Notes: a model not told the origin generated them from the letters alone. Positions 1-8,862 are shown, counted from the first letter of the stretch. The stretch: 64,000 nt of DNA from Erysipelotrichaceae bacterium (GCA_017432885.1 JAFRIE010000016.1:1-64000); one strand, 5' to 3'. Numbers and translations are program-made.

Positions 1-141
1 ATACTTCTGTACATCGGAGGATGTGATGATGAAAGCTCTTCCGGTGAAGATATCGTAGAATATCGTTCCCTTTTTCTGGTCGTGGTAGATGAACAGGCCG
101 TTGAGTTCGGAAGCCTTCATCGTATTTCTTTTTCGTGTCAT
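1..141 (-). CDS. Partial protein of unknown function (N-terminal part)
   Basis: An open frame runs from an ATG whose first base is at 141 to the window edge, giving 47 residues. It has alternating hydrophobic and aromatic positions (LNGLFIYHD, FYDIFTG, AFIIT) that look like real protein, not a shadow frame. The ATG lies about 10 bases after a GCAGG that could serve as ribosome site; a second Met is codon 8. I do not recognise the family. It is divergent from nagA, and the two promoters would share roughly 142-234. A competing frame starting at about 181 is very basic and looks unnatural. Confidence 0.45.
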   Translation of the reverse strand, partial: MTRKRNTMKASELNGLFIYHDQKKGTIFYDIFTGRAFIITSSDVQKY

Positions 142-204
142 AATGTGAAACCTGCGGCAGCCTCTCTGCCTTCCTTTTCATCACCATTATACACGGAATT
201 TATG

Positions 205-213
205 TGCTATTAT
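205..213 (+). promoter_or_regulatory. Extended -10 promoter element before nagA
   Basis: TGC-TATTAT at 205-213 is an extended -10 box about 22 bases before the nagA ATG, with the ribosome site AAGGAGA between them. I see no clear -35, as expected for an extended -10 promoter. Confidence 0.4.
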
Positions 214-234
214 TAGATTAAAGGAGACATTAAG

Positions 235-1377
235 ATGATCATTCAGAGCAGAAGAGTATATATCGCCAGCAGCCTGATGCCGGCGCAGATAGAAATAGAA
301 AATGGAAAGATCGTAAATATCTTCCCTTACGGCAAAAAAGAAGCGGATATCGACTATGGCGATCTCAGGATCGTACCGGGTTTCTACGATCTTCACACCC
401 ACGGCTACCACGGCTACGATACAACAGCCGGAGGCAAAGAAGGACTTAAGACATGGGCGAAAGATCTTCCTCTGGAAGGCGTCTGCGGATTCTGTCCGAC
501 GACCCTGACACAGTCGCACGACACCCTGAAAAAGGCGGTAACGGAAGTGGCAGAAGTTGCCAAGGAAGAACCGGAAGGGGCACAGATCCTGGGGATCCAT
601 TTTGAGGGACCTTACCTGGATGTCAAATACAAAGGCGCACAGCCGGAAGAGTACATTGTAAAAGGGACAGTGGAAGAATTCGAAGAGTATCAGAAAGCCT
701 GTGACCACATGATCAGGATCATCACGCTGGCTCCGGAACACGACGAAGATTTCAGTCTGACGAAACACTGTGCGAAAACGGGTGTCTGCGTTTCGATCGG
801 TCATACCGATACGGATTATGAAACGGCAGTTCTGGCCATCGCCAATGGCGCCAAAGGCTTTACCCATACCTATAACGGAATGACAGCTCTGGGTCATCGG
901 GAGAATGGTGCGGTAGGAGCCGCTTTCCGTTGTCATGATACTTATGCGGAATGTATCTGTGACGGCAACCATTCGACACTGGCGGCATTGAACATTTTCT
1001 TCCGCGAGAAACAGGGCTACGGGATCATGGTGACCGATTCCCTTATGTGCAAAGGTTATGAACCGGGAAGCAGATTCGACTTCGGCGGACAGGAGATTGA
1101 GATCTACCCGGACGGTTCTGCCCATATCGCCACCGGAAGAAAACAGCTTGCCGGATCGACCCTGAAAGTCAACGAAGGCGTGAAGATCCTGGTTGAAAAG
1201 GCTTTGGTTCCGTTTGAAACGGCCATCGATGCCGTATCCATCAATCCGATGCGTTATCTGAACATGGATGACCATAAAGGAAGGATCAAGACCGGATTCG
1301 ATGCGGATCTTGTCGTACTGAACGACGATTACAGTGTGAAACAGACTTTCTGCAAAGGAAAGAAACAACTGGGATAA
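235..1377 (+). CDS. nagA: N-acetylglucosamine-6-phosphate deacetylase
   Basis: A cytoplasmic amidohydrolase that removes acetate from GlcNAc-6-P to give glucosamine-6-P for NagB. The 380 residues match the family length. The metal and substrate set is visible: HTH at 54-56, the EGP motif with Glu124, His190 in the GHTD motif, His211 in FTHTYN, DGNH at 243-246, and catalytic Asp268 in VTDS. The ATG follows AAGGAGA at good spacing. A membrane-anchored protein starts one base after its stop, so the two are probably cotranscribed. A second NagA-like gene lies at 15665-16804 and nagB at about 53.6 kb, so the pathway is dispersed. The family call is firm; which of the two NagA proteins is the main enzyme is not known. 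Confidence 0.93.
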   Translation: MIIQSRRVYIASSLMPAQIEIENGKIVNIFPYGKKEADIDYGDLRIVPGFYDLHTHGYHGYDTTAGGKEGLKTWAKDLPLEGVCGFCPTTLTQSHDTLKKAVTEVAEVAKEEPEGAQILGIHFEGPYLDVKYKGAQPEEYIVKGTVEEFEEYQKACDHMIRIITLAPEHDEDFSLTKHCAKTGVCVSIGHTDTDYETAVLAIANGAKGFTHTYNGMTALGHRENGAVGAAFRCHDTYAECICDGNHSTLAALNIFFREKQGYGIMVTDSLMCKGYEPGSRFDFGGQEIEIYPDGSAHIATGRKQLAGSTLKVNEGVKILVEKALVPFETAIDAVSINPMRYLNMDDHKGRIKTGFDADLVVLNDDYSVKQTFCKGKKQLG

Positions 1378-1378
1378 G

Positions 1379-2308
1379 ATGAAAAAGAAACTGATTCTGA
1401 TACTGCTGGTGATACTGACAGGAGGTGTTCTGGTGTTTGGCTTTCTGAAACCAAGAGAATTAACGAAAAGAACGACGATCGAACAGCTGAAAAAGATTAA
1501 ATCGGAACATGGGCCGTTGCTTACAGTTTCCTATTCCCACGGTGGCGGAATGAACGGTGATTCCTTCAGCGAGACGATCCGGACGGAAAAAGACGGAAGG
1601 ACCGTTCTGGAAGTCAGACAGAGCAGTGAACACTGGATTCCGATCCGGGTCTGGGAATATATGATCGAGGATGAGGATGTCTATCCAAAACTGAGAGCCT
1701 ATATCGACGAATACAATCTCAGCGTCTGGGAGGATCTCCCATTCGATGAAGAGATGATCGCTCTGGATGCGCCAAGTAGCTCCATTCACCTATCCTTCAA
1801 CGACGAGGCCTACGGAGGAAGCAGACTCGAATCCTGTTCGATCAGCTATGAGAACTACGTGCCGGATGGCGGATATGAAGTACTGAACGGTTTTGTTTCC
1901 CTGATCGAGAGCTATCGCAGGGATGAGGATCTGATCCAGACCTATCTGGATGTCGATGGAGAAAAGATCTTCACCGGAAGAGAAATCGAAAACAGCGACG
2001 AAGAGATCGCGGAACTGATCAAAGGCTACTGGGGTTCGGAAAAGCTTGGCGATGACGGATACAGTGCGTACAGTCTGTATACTTCTCCTTACGATGAGGA
2101 AATGGAACTGTATCAAAGAGGAGGAGACAGGATCGTCCTGCAGACAAAAGAAACCGTTCATGAACCGCTATCCGCATATGATTCCTCCTGGTATCTGATC
2201 CTGCAGGATGAAAACGATCCGGATTCTCTGTATTCTCTGACAATAGAAAAAGAAAAACTCTACCTGGAAAAACCGGGAGAGGAAACGATCATATTCAATC
2301 GTCAATAA
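1379..2308 (+). CDS. Membrane-anchored protein of unknown function
   Basis: A 309-residue acidic protein with a short Lys-rich N-terminus and one hydrophobic segment at about residues 4-22, followed by a long hydrophilic part. It is probably held on the outer face of the membrane by an uncleaved anchor. There is no lipobox cysteine. I recognise no domain. It starts one base after the nagA stop, within the same transcript, and ends at a strong hairpin terminator. The link to amino-sugar metabolism rests only on position. The many Asp, Glu and Tyr residues and likely beta-rich pattern would fit an extracytoplasmic lipoprotein-like or sensor domain, but that is a guess. Confidence 0.75.
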   Translation: MKKKLILILLVILTGGVLVFGFLKPRELTKRTTIEQLKKIKSEHGPLLTVSYSHGGGMNGDSFSETIRTEKDGRTVLEVRQSSEHWIPIRVWEYMIEDEDVYPKLRAYIDEYNLSVWEDLPFDEEMIALDAPSSSIHLSFNDEAYGGSRLESCSISYENYVPDGGYEVLNGFVSLIESYRRDEDLIQTYLDVDGEKIFTGREIENSDEEIAELIKGYWGSEKLGDDGYSAYSLYTSPYDEEMELYQRGGDRIVLQTKETVHEPLSAYDSSWYLILQDENDPDSLYSLTIEKEKLYLEKPGEETIIFNRQ

Positions 2309-2336
2309 AAGGACAGCTTAAGCTGTCCTTTCTTTA
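2308..2336. terminator. Bidirectional intrinsic terminator
   Basis: A perfect 9-bp inverted repeat (GGACAGCTT / AAGCTGTCC, 2311-2328) is flanked by A residues on the left and a T-rich tract on the right. It lies between the end of the forward nagA operon and the end of the reverse DUF4349 gene, so it can serve both. Confidence 0.85.
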
Positions 2337-3386
2337 TTTTGCGTTCTTTCTGTTCCGGATCCTCTTATAGATCCTGTATCCGAGATATCCCAGCCCCGCC
2401 AGCAGCAGGATGGTCCAGATGTTGTATACGACATCAACCAGGAAGTCTCCGATGTTGCCGATGAAATCATGCCATCCATCGGTGAAGGATCCGCCCAGCC
2501 GGGAGAAGAAACCCGGATTCTCAGGCGTATAGACCGTCGTTTCACTGATCGTAATATGTAAAGTAGAATAGGCTACCAGCAGATCGTAGTTCTTGATCTG
2601 GGCTTCGTAGTATTCGATCTGATAACGCAGATCGGAAAGTCTGGATTCCACACTCATCAGATCTTCGATCGTTTCCGCTTTTCTATAGAAATCCAGAACT
2701 CTTTCTTCCTGTGCCTTCAAGGAATTGATCCTGGCTTGGATATCGGTATAAGAATCTGTGATATCTTCGATCTCGTCGTTATAGGAGAGCGTATTTCCGG
2801 CACCCTTCAGTTCAGCGATGAAAGCGCCGTATTGATCCGCAGGGATCCTCAAAGTCGCTTCATAGATCCTGGTAGAGCTGTTTCTGGTATAGGAGGAAGA
2901 TCTCTGGACATAAGCGCCGCAGGCATTGACCTTCTCTAACAGAGAAGAAATCGTCTCATCAAGATCCTTTGTCTCCATCTGCATGTTTGCGGTAAGGATC
3001 AGTTTCTTGTTTTCATCTTTTCGAAGATTTTCGGTCAGGCTGTTCGCGTCCGTCTTGTATTCATCGAAGGCATTGTCTTCCGCCATAGCTTCCATCGGCT
3101 CTGAGGCATATGCTTCCTCATCCTTGTAGACATAACTGCTTCCATAGCTGTTGTAGCTGCCGTCGGAAGCGCTCTTCTGGTCATAGGAATGAAACACATT
3201 TGGCAGAATTCCGACAGCCAGGAATAGACAAATACCTGCCGTTGCCAGTTTACCCATAAGTTCCCATGACAGACGAAAATCCGATAGTCTGAAGATCCTT
3301 CTCTCTTTTTTCTTTTCCTCGTGTGCTTCTTTAATATAGGAATCATCGATCATGCCGATCGCATCAAGCAGTTTGTCTGTTTTCAT
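2334..3386 (-). CDS. DUF4349 domain protein, probable sigma-factor partner
   Basis: A 350-residue protein. The first 45 residues are charged and cytoplasmic, followed by a membrane helix at about 46-64, a linker, the DUF4349 domain (about 125-305: a beta region with IPADQY, then a coiled coil with QARINSLKAQEERVLDF), and a second helix near 315-340. The start overlaps the end of the upstream ECF sigma gene by 23 bases, which implies translational coupling. The layout of short cytoplasmic head, membrane helix and outer sensing domain fits an anti-sigma factor, but there is no zinc HxxxCxxC motif. The anti-sigma role is inference from position and topology; the DUF4349 call is firm. Confidence 0.82.
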   Translation of the reverse strand: MKTDKLLDAIGMIDDSYIKEAHEEKKKERRIFRLSDFRLSWELMGKLATAGICLFLAVGILPNVFHSYDQKSASDGSYNSYGSSYVYKDEEAYASEPMEAMAEDNAFDEYKTDANSLTENLRKDENKKLILTANMQMETKDLDETISSLLEKVNACGAYVQRSSSYTRNSSTRIYEATLRIPADQYGAFIAELKGAGNTLSYNDEIEDITDSYTDIQARINSLKAQEERVLDFYRKAETIEDLMSVESRLSDLRYQIEYYEAQIKNYDLLVAYSTLHITISETTVYTPENPGFFSRLGGSFTDGWHDFIGNIGDFLVDVVYNIWTILLLAGLGYLGYRIYKRIRNRKNAK

Positions 3387-3942
3387 TGACCAGTCCCTCC
3401 TTTATCAGATACTCTTTCAATCTGTCTCTTGTCCTCTTCAGCAGCATCTTGACTTTACTCTCACTGAATCCGAAGCGTTCCGCGATGTCTTTCACAGAAT
3501 CGAAATACCAGTAGCGGCAGACAAAGACCTTTCTTTCCCCTTCTTTCAGTTTCGCAAGAAAACGGTCGATCGCCTCGCTCAGATACTGCGTCTCCAGCCG
3601 ATCATCGATACTTCTTTGATCAGGAATACATTCTTCCAGCTCATCCAGAGAAAGCGGGAAATTTCCTCCTCCGCGCTTCTCTGCCGTCATGCTGCGCCAT
3701 TTGTTCAGCGACAGCCTTCTGGTGATCTTTCCCAGAAAAGTGGAAAGGATCTGCGGATGATGGGGCGGTATCGCATCCCAGGCAGCCAGCCAGGTGTCGT
3801 TGAGCGATTCTTGCGCATCTTCACTGTTGTGCAGGATGTTGTAGGCAATACTGTAACAGTAGTTTCCATACTTCTGTTGACTCTGTTCGATTGCTTTCTC
3901 ATCTCTGTTCCAGTACAGTTCAACGATCTGTAGATCTTCCAT
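3364..3942 (-). CDS. ECF-type RNA polymerase sigma factor
   Basis: About 192 residues with sigma region 2 (SIAYNILHNSEDAQESLNDTW at roughly 30-50, split by the usual -10 recognition helix) and region 4 (VKDIAERFGFSESKVKMLLKR near 155-175). The family is sigma-70 group 4. I place the start at 3942, where AAAGGAG lies 7 bases before the ATG; an in-frame ATG 24 bases upstream has no ribosome site in the right place. It overlaps the DUF4349 gene, which is its likely regulator. The target promoter is unknown. Confidence 0.9.
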   Translation of the reverse strand: MEDLQIVELYWNRDEKAIEQSQQKYGNYCYSIAYNILHNSEDAQESLNDTWLAAWDAIPPHHPQILSTFLGKITRRLSLNKWRSMTAEKRGGGNFPLSLDELEECIPDQRSIDDRLETQYLSEAIDRFLAKLKEGERKVFVCRYWYFDSVKDIAERFGFSESKVKMLLKRTRDRLKEYLIKEGLVNENRQTA

Positions 3943-3994
3943 TTTTCTTCTCCTTTCAACAATCAACTAAACTTTTTCTTTCAGTCGGTCACAA

Positions 3995-4483
3995 TTATCT
4001 GGCAGCCTGATACAGATATCCGGCATAAAGATAATAATCTTCCAGATATCGGATCTTCGCTGTTCCTTCTTTTAGAAGCAGGATCTGTACAAGCTCTCCA
4101 TCAGCCCATACCCATGCCAGAAGCCGGTCGTATTTGTCGTATTCATCTGCCTGCGGATCTATCTCCAGGATGATCTTTGCGGCGTTCCTTAAGATCCTGT
4201 CCGTGTAGGCCTTTGCCTTGTCGTGACCTTCTTCGTCGATTTCCGGGGCATCTACACCCAGAAAACGGCAGGCTCTTTCACTTCCATCCTCAAAAAGGAA
4301 ATAAGCCGTATCGCCGTCATATCCGTACAGGTATTTCACCCGGTACTTGACTGTATTCTCTCCGGGAGAAAGATCGGCAAAATCTCTGTATGAAAGTCTG
4401 CGGTACAGGAAAAGTCCGCCGGACACCAGAAGATAGAGCAGAAACATGATTTTCGCTCTTTTATACTTGATTTTCCGTTTCAT
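3995..4483 (-). CDS. Membrane-anchored staphylococcal-nuclease-like protein
   Basis: A 162-residue protein with one N-terminal membrane helix (about 12-27) and an SNase fold domain. The catalytic set of the thermonuclease family is present: DGDT at 56-59, Arg73, Asp78 and Glu81 in the RFLGVDAPE motif, and Arg120 in YDKYDR. It should therefore be an active Ca-dependent nuclease on the outer face of the membrane or secreted. It is a single gene, divergent from the response regulator. A TATAAT lies 7 bases before the ATG and no ribosome site is visible, which suggests a leaderless message. Confidence 0.85.
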   Translation of the reverse strand: MKRKIKYKRAKIMFLLYLLVSGGLFLYRRLSYRDFADLSPGENTVKYRVKYLYGYDGDTAYFLFEDGSERACRFLGVDAPEIDEEGHDKAKAYTDRILRNAAKIILEIDPQADEYDKYDRLLAWVWADGELVQILLLKEGTAKIRYLEDYYLYAGYLYQAAR

Positions 4484-4490
4484 TAAGATA

Positions 4491-4496
4491 ATTATA
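4491..4496 (-). promoter_or_regulatory. -10 box close to the nuclease ATG
   Basis: TATAAT on the reverse strand at 4491-4496, with only 7 bases between it and the start codon at 4483. Transcription would begin at or next to the A of ATG. The -35 region is weak. Confidence 0.5.
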
Positions 4497-4585
4497 GTTT
4501 ACTTCTTCAACAAATCTTAAGGATTTCACTATTCATTTTTAAATACGACGTGCCATACAATATGCTTATAAGAAAAGAGGAAAGT

Positions 4586-5284
4586 ATGGCTAAGATCCTG
4601 ATCTGTGATGATGAAAAAGATATCGTGAATGCTTTGAAGATCTATTTGAATAATCCGGATTATCAGTTATTCGAAGCGTATAACGGAAAAGAAGCCCTAG
4701 AAATACTGAAAGAGAATCCGATCGATCTGATCCTTCTCGATATCATGATGCCGGTCATGGACGGAATCGAAACGCTTGCAAGGATCCGGGATTCCTACAA
4801 TATGCCGGTGATCCTGCTGACGGCAAAAAGCGAGGATTCCGACAAGGTCCTGGGGCTTAATGTCGGAGCCGACGACTACATCACAAAGCCGTTCAATCCG
4901 CTGGAAGTCAATGCCAGGGTGAATTCCCAACTGCGAAGATATCTGAAACTGGGAAGCGGTGTCGTTACGGCAGAGACCTACATCATCGGCGGTATTGAAC
5001 TGGATGACGGCAGGAAGGCGGTAACGGTGGATGGAAATCCCGTTTCTTTGACCAGAAAGGAATATGAGATCCTGAAGTTTCTGATGTCCAATCCGGATCG
5101 GGTCTTTTCGCCGAAACAGATTTATTCCAGCATCTGGAAGGAAAGCCCGTACGGAGCGGAGAATACCGTAGCCGTACACATCCGTCATTTAAGAGAAAAG
5201 ATTGAGATCGATCCCGCCCAGCCACGTTATATCAAGGTTGTCTTCGGCCAGGGATACATGATCGAAAAAGGAAGAAAAATATGA
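4586..5284 (+). CDS. OmpR-family response regulator
   Basis: A 232-residue DNA-binding response regulator. The receiver domain has acidic residues Asp8 and Asp9, phospho-acceptor Asp52 (in LLDIMMP), Thr79 and Lys101 (YITKPF). A winged-helix domain covers about 130-230 (LTRKEYEILKFL, VHIRHLREKIE). The start at 4586 is chosen because GAGG lies 5 bases upstream; an earlier in-frame ATG at 4550 lacks one. The stop overlaps the start of the histidine kinase by four bases, so the pair is a two-component system. Kinase and regulator are of the type often linked to cell-envelope or antibiotic sensing in Firmicutes, but no target gene is adjacent. Confidence 0.93.
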   Translation: MAKILICDDEKDIVNALKIYLNNPDYQLFEAYNGKEALEILKENPIDLILLDIMMPVMDGIETLARIRDSYNMPVILLTAKSEDSDKVLGLNVGADDYITKPFNPLEVNARVNSQLRRYLKLGSGVVTAETYIIGGIELDDGRKAVTVDGNPVSLTRKEYEILKFLMSNPDRVFSPKQIYSSIWKESPYGAENTVAVHIRHLREKIEIDPAQPRYIKVVFGQGYMIEKGRKI

Positions 5285-7212
5285 AACGATTTATAAAAAC
5301 GGTAACAGGAAAAACGGTTCTATTCATTTTATGCGTCATCTCGCTGGCAGTACTGCTGCTGTCAGCACTTTCGGCAGTATTTTTCGTTGAAGAAGATTTC
5401 TATGTCCGAAATAAGGAAGAAATCTACGAGGATATCATCGATTACAGGATCGACCGCGATATTTATAATGTGCTCTGTCAGGCGATCGATCAGAAGAGGG
5501 AAGAAACGCTGACAATGAAGGATCAGGGCAATCTGGTTTTTCAGATCAAAGATGAAGAATATCATCTGGTTGCGGTTTCGGAGAGCGCAGGGAAACTGAA
5601 CAGCTTTGAAGGAACGGACTCCTATTGCGTGTTTTACGACAAAGAGGGATATATTACGGATGTCGTAAAGATCCTCTATACACCGGGTGATGAAGTCGAA
5701 AACGGAAAGATCTATCACGTGGATCATACGATCCTCAACAAGCCGGGGATCACCGATTTCTATTCCCTGAGCGGAACGCTGCTTACGATCGCCTACGCTC
5801 TGCGCTACGGGGTTTATGTCATCATTCTGATCTCTGTGCTGCTGGGGATTGTTTGTTTCATAACGCTGATGAATGTTTCCGGCAGGATCAACGATTCCGA
5901 CGAGATCCATCCGGGTCCATTGAACAACATCCCGTTTGATCTGCTGTGTGCCGTTTCTTTTCTGGCTTTTGCCCTGTATTGTCTGTTCTGTGGATCCGTC
6001 CACTGGCCGACAATCGTGGAATGCCTGCTGATCGCGTTGGGCTTTCTGTTCGCCGTTAACGGACTGCTGGGTCTATGCATGTCCATGGCCTGCAGGATCA
6101 AACAGAAAACGCTCTGGAAGAAGAGTTTCCTTCGCTGGATCCTTGTAAGAGCATTTAACCTGATCCTTTGGATTTTCGACTTTCTACATAAGATCTACAG
6201 ACGCATCCTGTCTTTCATCAGACAGATCCCGCTCGTCTGGAAAACGGCTGTCGTCTTCCTGGGACTGACACTTGTTGAACTCATCATTCTGGTCAACAGC
6301 TACAGCGATTTCTACACGCTGTTCTGGCTGCTGAAAAACTTCATCCTGTTCATGCTGGTCATCTGGATCGCTCTCAGCCTGCGGAAACTGCAGACCGGCG
6401 GAAAATCCCTGGCAATGGGGGATCTGTCCTATCATATCGATACCAGAGGCATGCTTCCGGATCTCAGGGAACATGGCGAGGATCTTAACAGTATTGCCAA
6501 GGGAATGGCGATTGCGGTAGAAGACAGGTTGAAGAGCGAACGGATGAAGACGGAACTGATCACCAATGTCTCGCACGACATCAAGACGCCGCTGACTTCG
6601 ATCATCAACTATGCCGATCTGATCAGTAAGGAGAAGAGCACTACAAAGAAAGTAAAAGAATATGCCGATGTTCTCTTAAGACAGTCGGAAAGACTTAAGA
6701 GACTGCTGGAAGACCTGGTAGAGGCTTCCAAGGCCGCTACCGGAAATCTGGAAGTCGATCTGATGCCTTGCGATGCGGGAACACTGGTTTCACAGGTCTC
6801 AGGAGAATATGAGGATAGACTGAAACAGGCTTCTCTTTCCCTGATCGTGAATCAGCCGGAAGAGGAGATCATGATCATGGCGGACAGCAGGAGGATGTGG
6901 CGCATCTTCGACAACCTGATGAACAATATCTGCAAGTATGCCCAGCCGGATACAAGAGTCTATCTCTCCCTGGAGAAGATCGACCAGGAGGCGGTATTCA
7001 CTTTCCGGAATACTTCCAGAGATCCTCTGAACATTTCCGAAGAAGAGCTGATGGAACGCTTTACCAGGGGCGATGCTTCACGTCATACGGAAGGAAACGG
7101 TCTGGGACTGTCCATTGCTCGCAGCCTGGCCCAACTGCAGAAAGGAAGCCTGAAACTGTCCATAGACGGCGATCTGTTCAAGGCTATTCTAAGTTTCCCT
7201 GTTCTGAAATAA
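5281..7212 (+). CDS. Multi-pass sensor histidine kinase
   Basis: 643 residues. One helix near 12-32 is followed by an outer segment of about 130 residues, then about six more membrane helices between 165 and 365. The HisKA domain has SHDIKTPL with phospho-acceptor His432, and the HATPase domain has an N box (NLMNNICKYA) and G box (GNGLGLSIA). It overlaps its response regulator by ATGA and ends at a bidirectional terminator. The long membrane part with a single outer loop suggests sensing of an envelope or membrane signal. The ligand is unknown. Confidence 0.92.
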   Translation: MKRFIKTVTGKTVLFILCVISLAVLLLSALSAVFFVEEDFYVRNKEEIYEDIIDYRIDRDIYNVLCQAIDQKREETLTMKDQGNLVFQIKDEEYHLVAVSESAGKLNSFEGTDSYCVFYDKEGYITDVVKILYTPGDEVENGKIYHVDHTILNKPGITDFYSLSGTLLTIAYALRYGVYVIILISVLLGIVCFITLMNVSGRINDSDEIHPGPLNNIPFDLLCAVSFLAFALYCLFCGSVHWPTIVECLLIALGFLFAVNGLLGLCMSMACRIKQKTLWKKSFLRWILVRAFNLILWIFDFLHKIYRRILSFIRQIPLVWKTAVVFLGLTLVELIILVNSYSDFYTLFWLLKNFILFMLVIWIALSLRKLQTGGKSLAMGDLSYHIDTRGMLPDLREHGEDLNSIAKGMAIAVEDRLKSERMKTELITNVSHDIKTPLTSIINYADLISKEKSTTKKVKEYADVLLRQSERLKRLLEDLVEASKAATGNLEVDLMPCDAGTLVSQVSGEYEDRLKQASLSLIVNQPEEEIMIMADSRRMWRIFDNLMNNICKYAQPDTRVYLSLEKIDQEAVFTFRNTSRDPLNISEEELMERFTRGDASRHTEGNGLGLSIARSLAQLQKGSLKLSIDGDLFKAILSFPVLK

Positions 7213-7216
7213 AAAC

Positions 7217-7240
7217 AAAACCGGCAATGCCGGTTTTTTA
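7217..7240. terminator. Bidirectional intrinsic terminator
   Basis: AAAACCGGC, a 3-base loop and GCCGGTTTT, then further T residues. It sits between the convergent histidine kinase and degV genes and overlaps the last codons of degV. Confidence 0.85.
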
Positions 7241-8119
7241 ACCCAGATTTTTTCTTTCTTTTCCGATGTGAATGATGGATGCCAATCCGGGGCCTGTATG
7301 AGCACCGATGATCGGGGAAAGATATTTCTTTCGGATGATCGCTTTAGGATTGATCTGCAGGATCATTTCTTCCAGGCTGTTTTCAGCCTCTTCGTTATCC
7401 GAATGACACAGATAAATCGGATCTTCTTCCTCTTCTCTGAATTCATGATAGTAATCCAGAAGCGTCCTTAAGGAAGCTTTATTTCCTTTAACTTTCCGTA
7501 TCACCGGCAGTTTTCCTTCCGTGTCGATCTGCAGGATCGGTTTGATGTTCAATGCTGAAGCGATCATGGCAGCCGATGCCGATAGGCGTCCGCCTCTTTT
7601 CAGATACATCAGGTCCGAAACCGAGAACCAGTGATGAAGATGTTTCACAGCCTCCTGCAGGTCACTGAAGTTTTCATTCATATCCATACCTTTTTTCTGA
7701 TTACGGATCGCCCGTTCCAGAAGAATGCCCATGCCTCCGGATGCCGAGAGAGAATCCAGGACCATGAACCGCACTTCTTTAAACTCTTCCTCAAGCTCTC
7801 TTGCAGCGATACATGCGGAACGGCAGGTAGAAGACAGACCCCCGGAAAGAGCGATGTAAAGAACAGAAATGCCGTTTTTCAGATAAGGCGTCACGTATTC
7901 TTTATAAAGATAAGGCGTGATCTGCGAAGTCATTGTCATGCTGCCGTTTCTTTGTCCCTCATAGAACGCTTTTAGAGAAGCGTCATCTTTCATCGAAGAA
8001 AGGCTGATCATTTCTTCCCCATGGGAATAACTCATCGGAAACAGACAGATATCATTGTTTTCAAAAAAAGAAGCATCTATATCGCAAGCCGCATCACTCG
8101 CTATAACATAAGTTTCCAT
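7238..8119 (-). CDS. DegV family fatty-acid-binding protein
   Basis: A 293-residue DegV protein, close to the usual 280-290. Family signs are an N-terminal TSDSACD-like stretch (IASDAACDI), SGGLSST near residue 90, the RGGRLS motif near 175-180, and HTGPG near 275. DegV/FakB proteins hold a fatty acid for a fatty acid kinase; no FakA gene is in the window. The ATG follows GAGGT. A perfect 10-bp inverted repeat lies just upstream, between this gene and a divergent TetR regulator, so control by that regulator is plausible. Confidence 0.9.
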   Translation of the reverse strand: METYVIASDAACDIDASFFENNDICLFPMSYSHGEEMISLSSMKDDASLKAFYEGQRNGSMTMTSQITPYLYKEYVTPYLKNGISVLYIALSGGLSSTCRSACIAARELEEEFKEVRFMVLDSLSASGGMGILLERAIRNQKKGMDMNENFSDLQEAVKHLHHWFSVSDLMYLKRGGRLSASAAMIASALNIKPILQIDTEGKLPVIRKVKGNKASLRTLLDYYHEFREEEEDPIYLCHSDNEEAENSLEEMILQINPKAIIRKKYLSPIIGAHTGPGLASIIHIGKERKNLG

Positions 8120-8129
8120 AAATATACCT

Positions 8130-8153
8130 CATATGTTGATTTTTCAACATATG
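8130..8153. promoter_or_regulatory. Perfect inverted repeat, candidate operator
   Basis: CATATGTTGA - TTTT - TCAACATATG at 8130-8153. Both arms match over 10 bases. It lies 11 bases upstream of the degV start and about 90 bases before the divergent TetR gene. It is AT-rich and has no following T tract on either strand, so it is a better operator than terminator. Confidence 0.55.
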
Positions 8154-8241
8154 TAGCATAACATTGTCAATGTAGTCCAACAATGGACAAAGGAGCCGGG
8201 AACGGGAATTAATACCCAGAAAAGGATAAAATAGGGAAAAA

Positions 8242-8811
8242 ATGGATCGAAGATACGTTAAAACAGAAAAAGCGATACGATCTGCCTACTTCTCGCTGCT
8301 GCTGGAAGAAAGTAATAAGATCACGATTGCGGAAATCGCAAGGATGGCCGATATCGACCGGAAAACCTTTTATCTGCATTATCAGTCGCTTGACGACATT
8401 GTTGTCCGCTATGCGGAAGAGAAGCTTGAAGAACTCAAAGGAATGCTGAAACAGCGCGGTTTCTTTGCGGAACCTTACAATCTTGAGACCTTGTTTTATT
8501 GTTTAAACAGACTGGCGCTAAAAGACATTGAACTCTATCGCCGTCTCAGTAAAGATCCCAGTTATGACTTTTTCTGGCAGACCCTTCACGACATGATCCG
8601 TGATACAGTCTTCTCGGTCTATATTGAACCCGGTCAGGATGAAAGCGGAAGACTTCAGACATATATCGATTTCTATACTTCAGGCATAATCGCCGTATAT
8701 CGGCGCTGGCTGGAGATTGAAAACGACATTTCTATGGATGAATTAAGCCACTATCTAAGCCGTTTTACCGATTCGGCAGTCCGTATTTTCAAGAAGATTC
8801 CGGACGAATAG
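8242..8811 (+). CDS. TetR-type transcriptional regulator
   Basis: 189 residues. The N-terminal helix-turn-helix is typical of TetR/AcrR (KITIAEIARMADIDRKTFYLHY, about 27-48, read as two helices). The C-terminal ligand domain resembles the group that in Firmicutes includes dihydroxyacetone kinase regulator-like proteins, with hydrophobic helices and YIDFYTSGIIAVYRRWLE. It is transcribed away from degV and from a perfect inverted repeat that may be its operator. A TAAAAT box lies 10 bases before the ATG with AGGG between. The regulated genes and the ligand are unknown. Confidence 0.85.
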   Translation: MDRRYVKTEKAIRSAYFSLLLEESNKITIAEIARMADIDRKTFYLHYQSLDDIVVRYAEEKLEELKGMLKQRGFFAEPYNLETLFYCLNRLALKDIELYRRLSKDPSYDFFWQTLHDMIRDTVFSVYIEPGQDESGRLQTYIDFYTSGIIAVYRRWLEIENDISMDELSHYLSRFTDSAVRIFKKIPDE

Positions 8812-8836
8812 AAATGATGAAAACGATACAAAAAGA

Positions 8837-8858
8837 AAAGGCAGCCTAGGCTGCCTTT
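8837..8858. terminator. Bidirectional intrinsic terminator
   Basis: A perfect 22-base palindrome (AAAGGCAGCCT and its complement) followed by a T-rich tract, between the convergent TetR and stomatin-like genes. Confidence 0.85.
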
Positions 8859-8862
8859 CTTA

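Noticed and set aside
187..1368. Long reverse frame opposite nagA and similar frames opposite other genes
   Set aside because: They mirror strongly coding forward genes, have no recognisable domains and lack ribosome sites.
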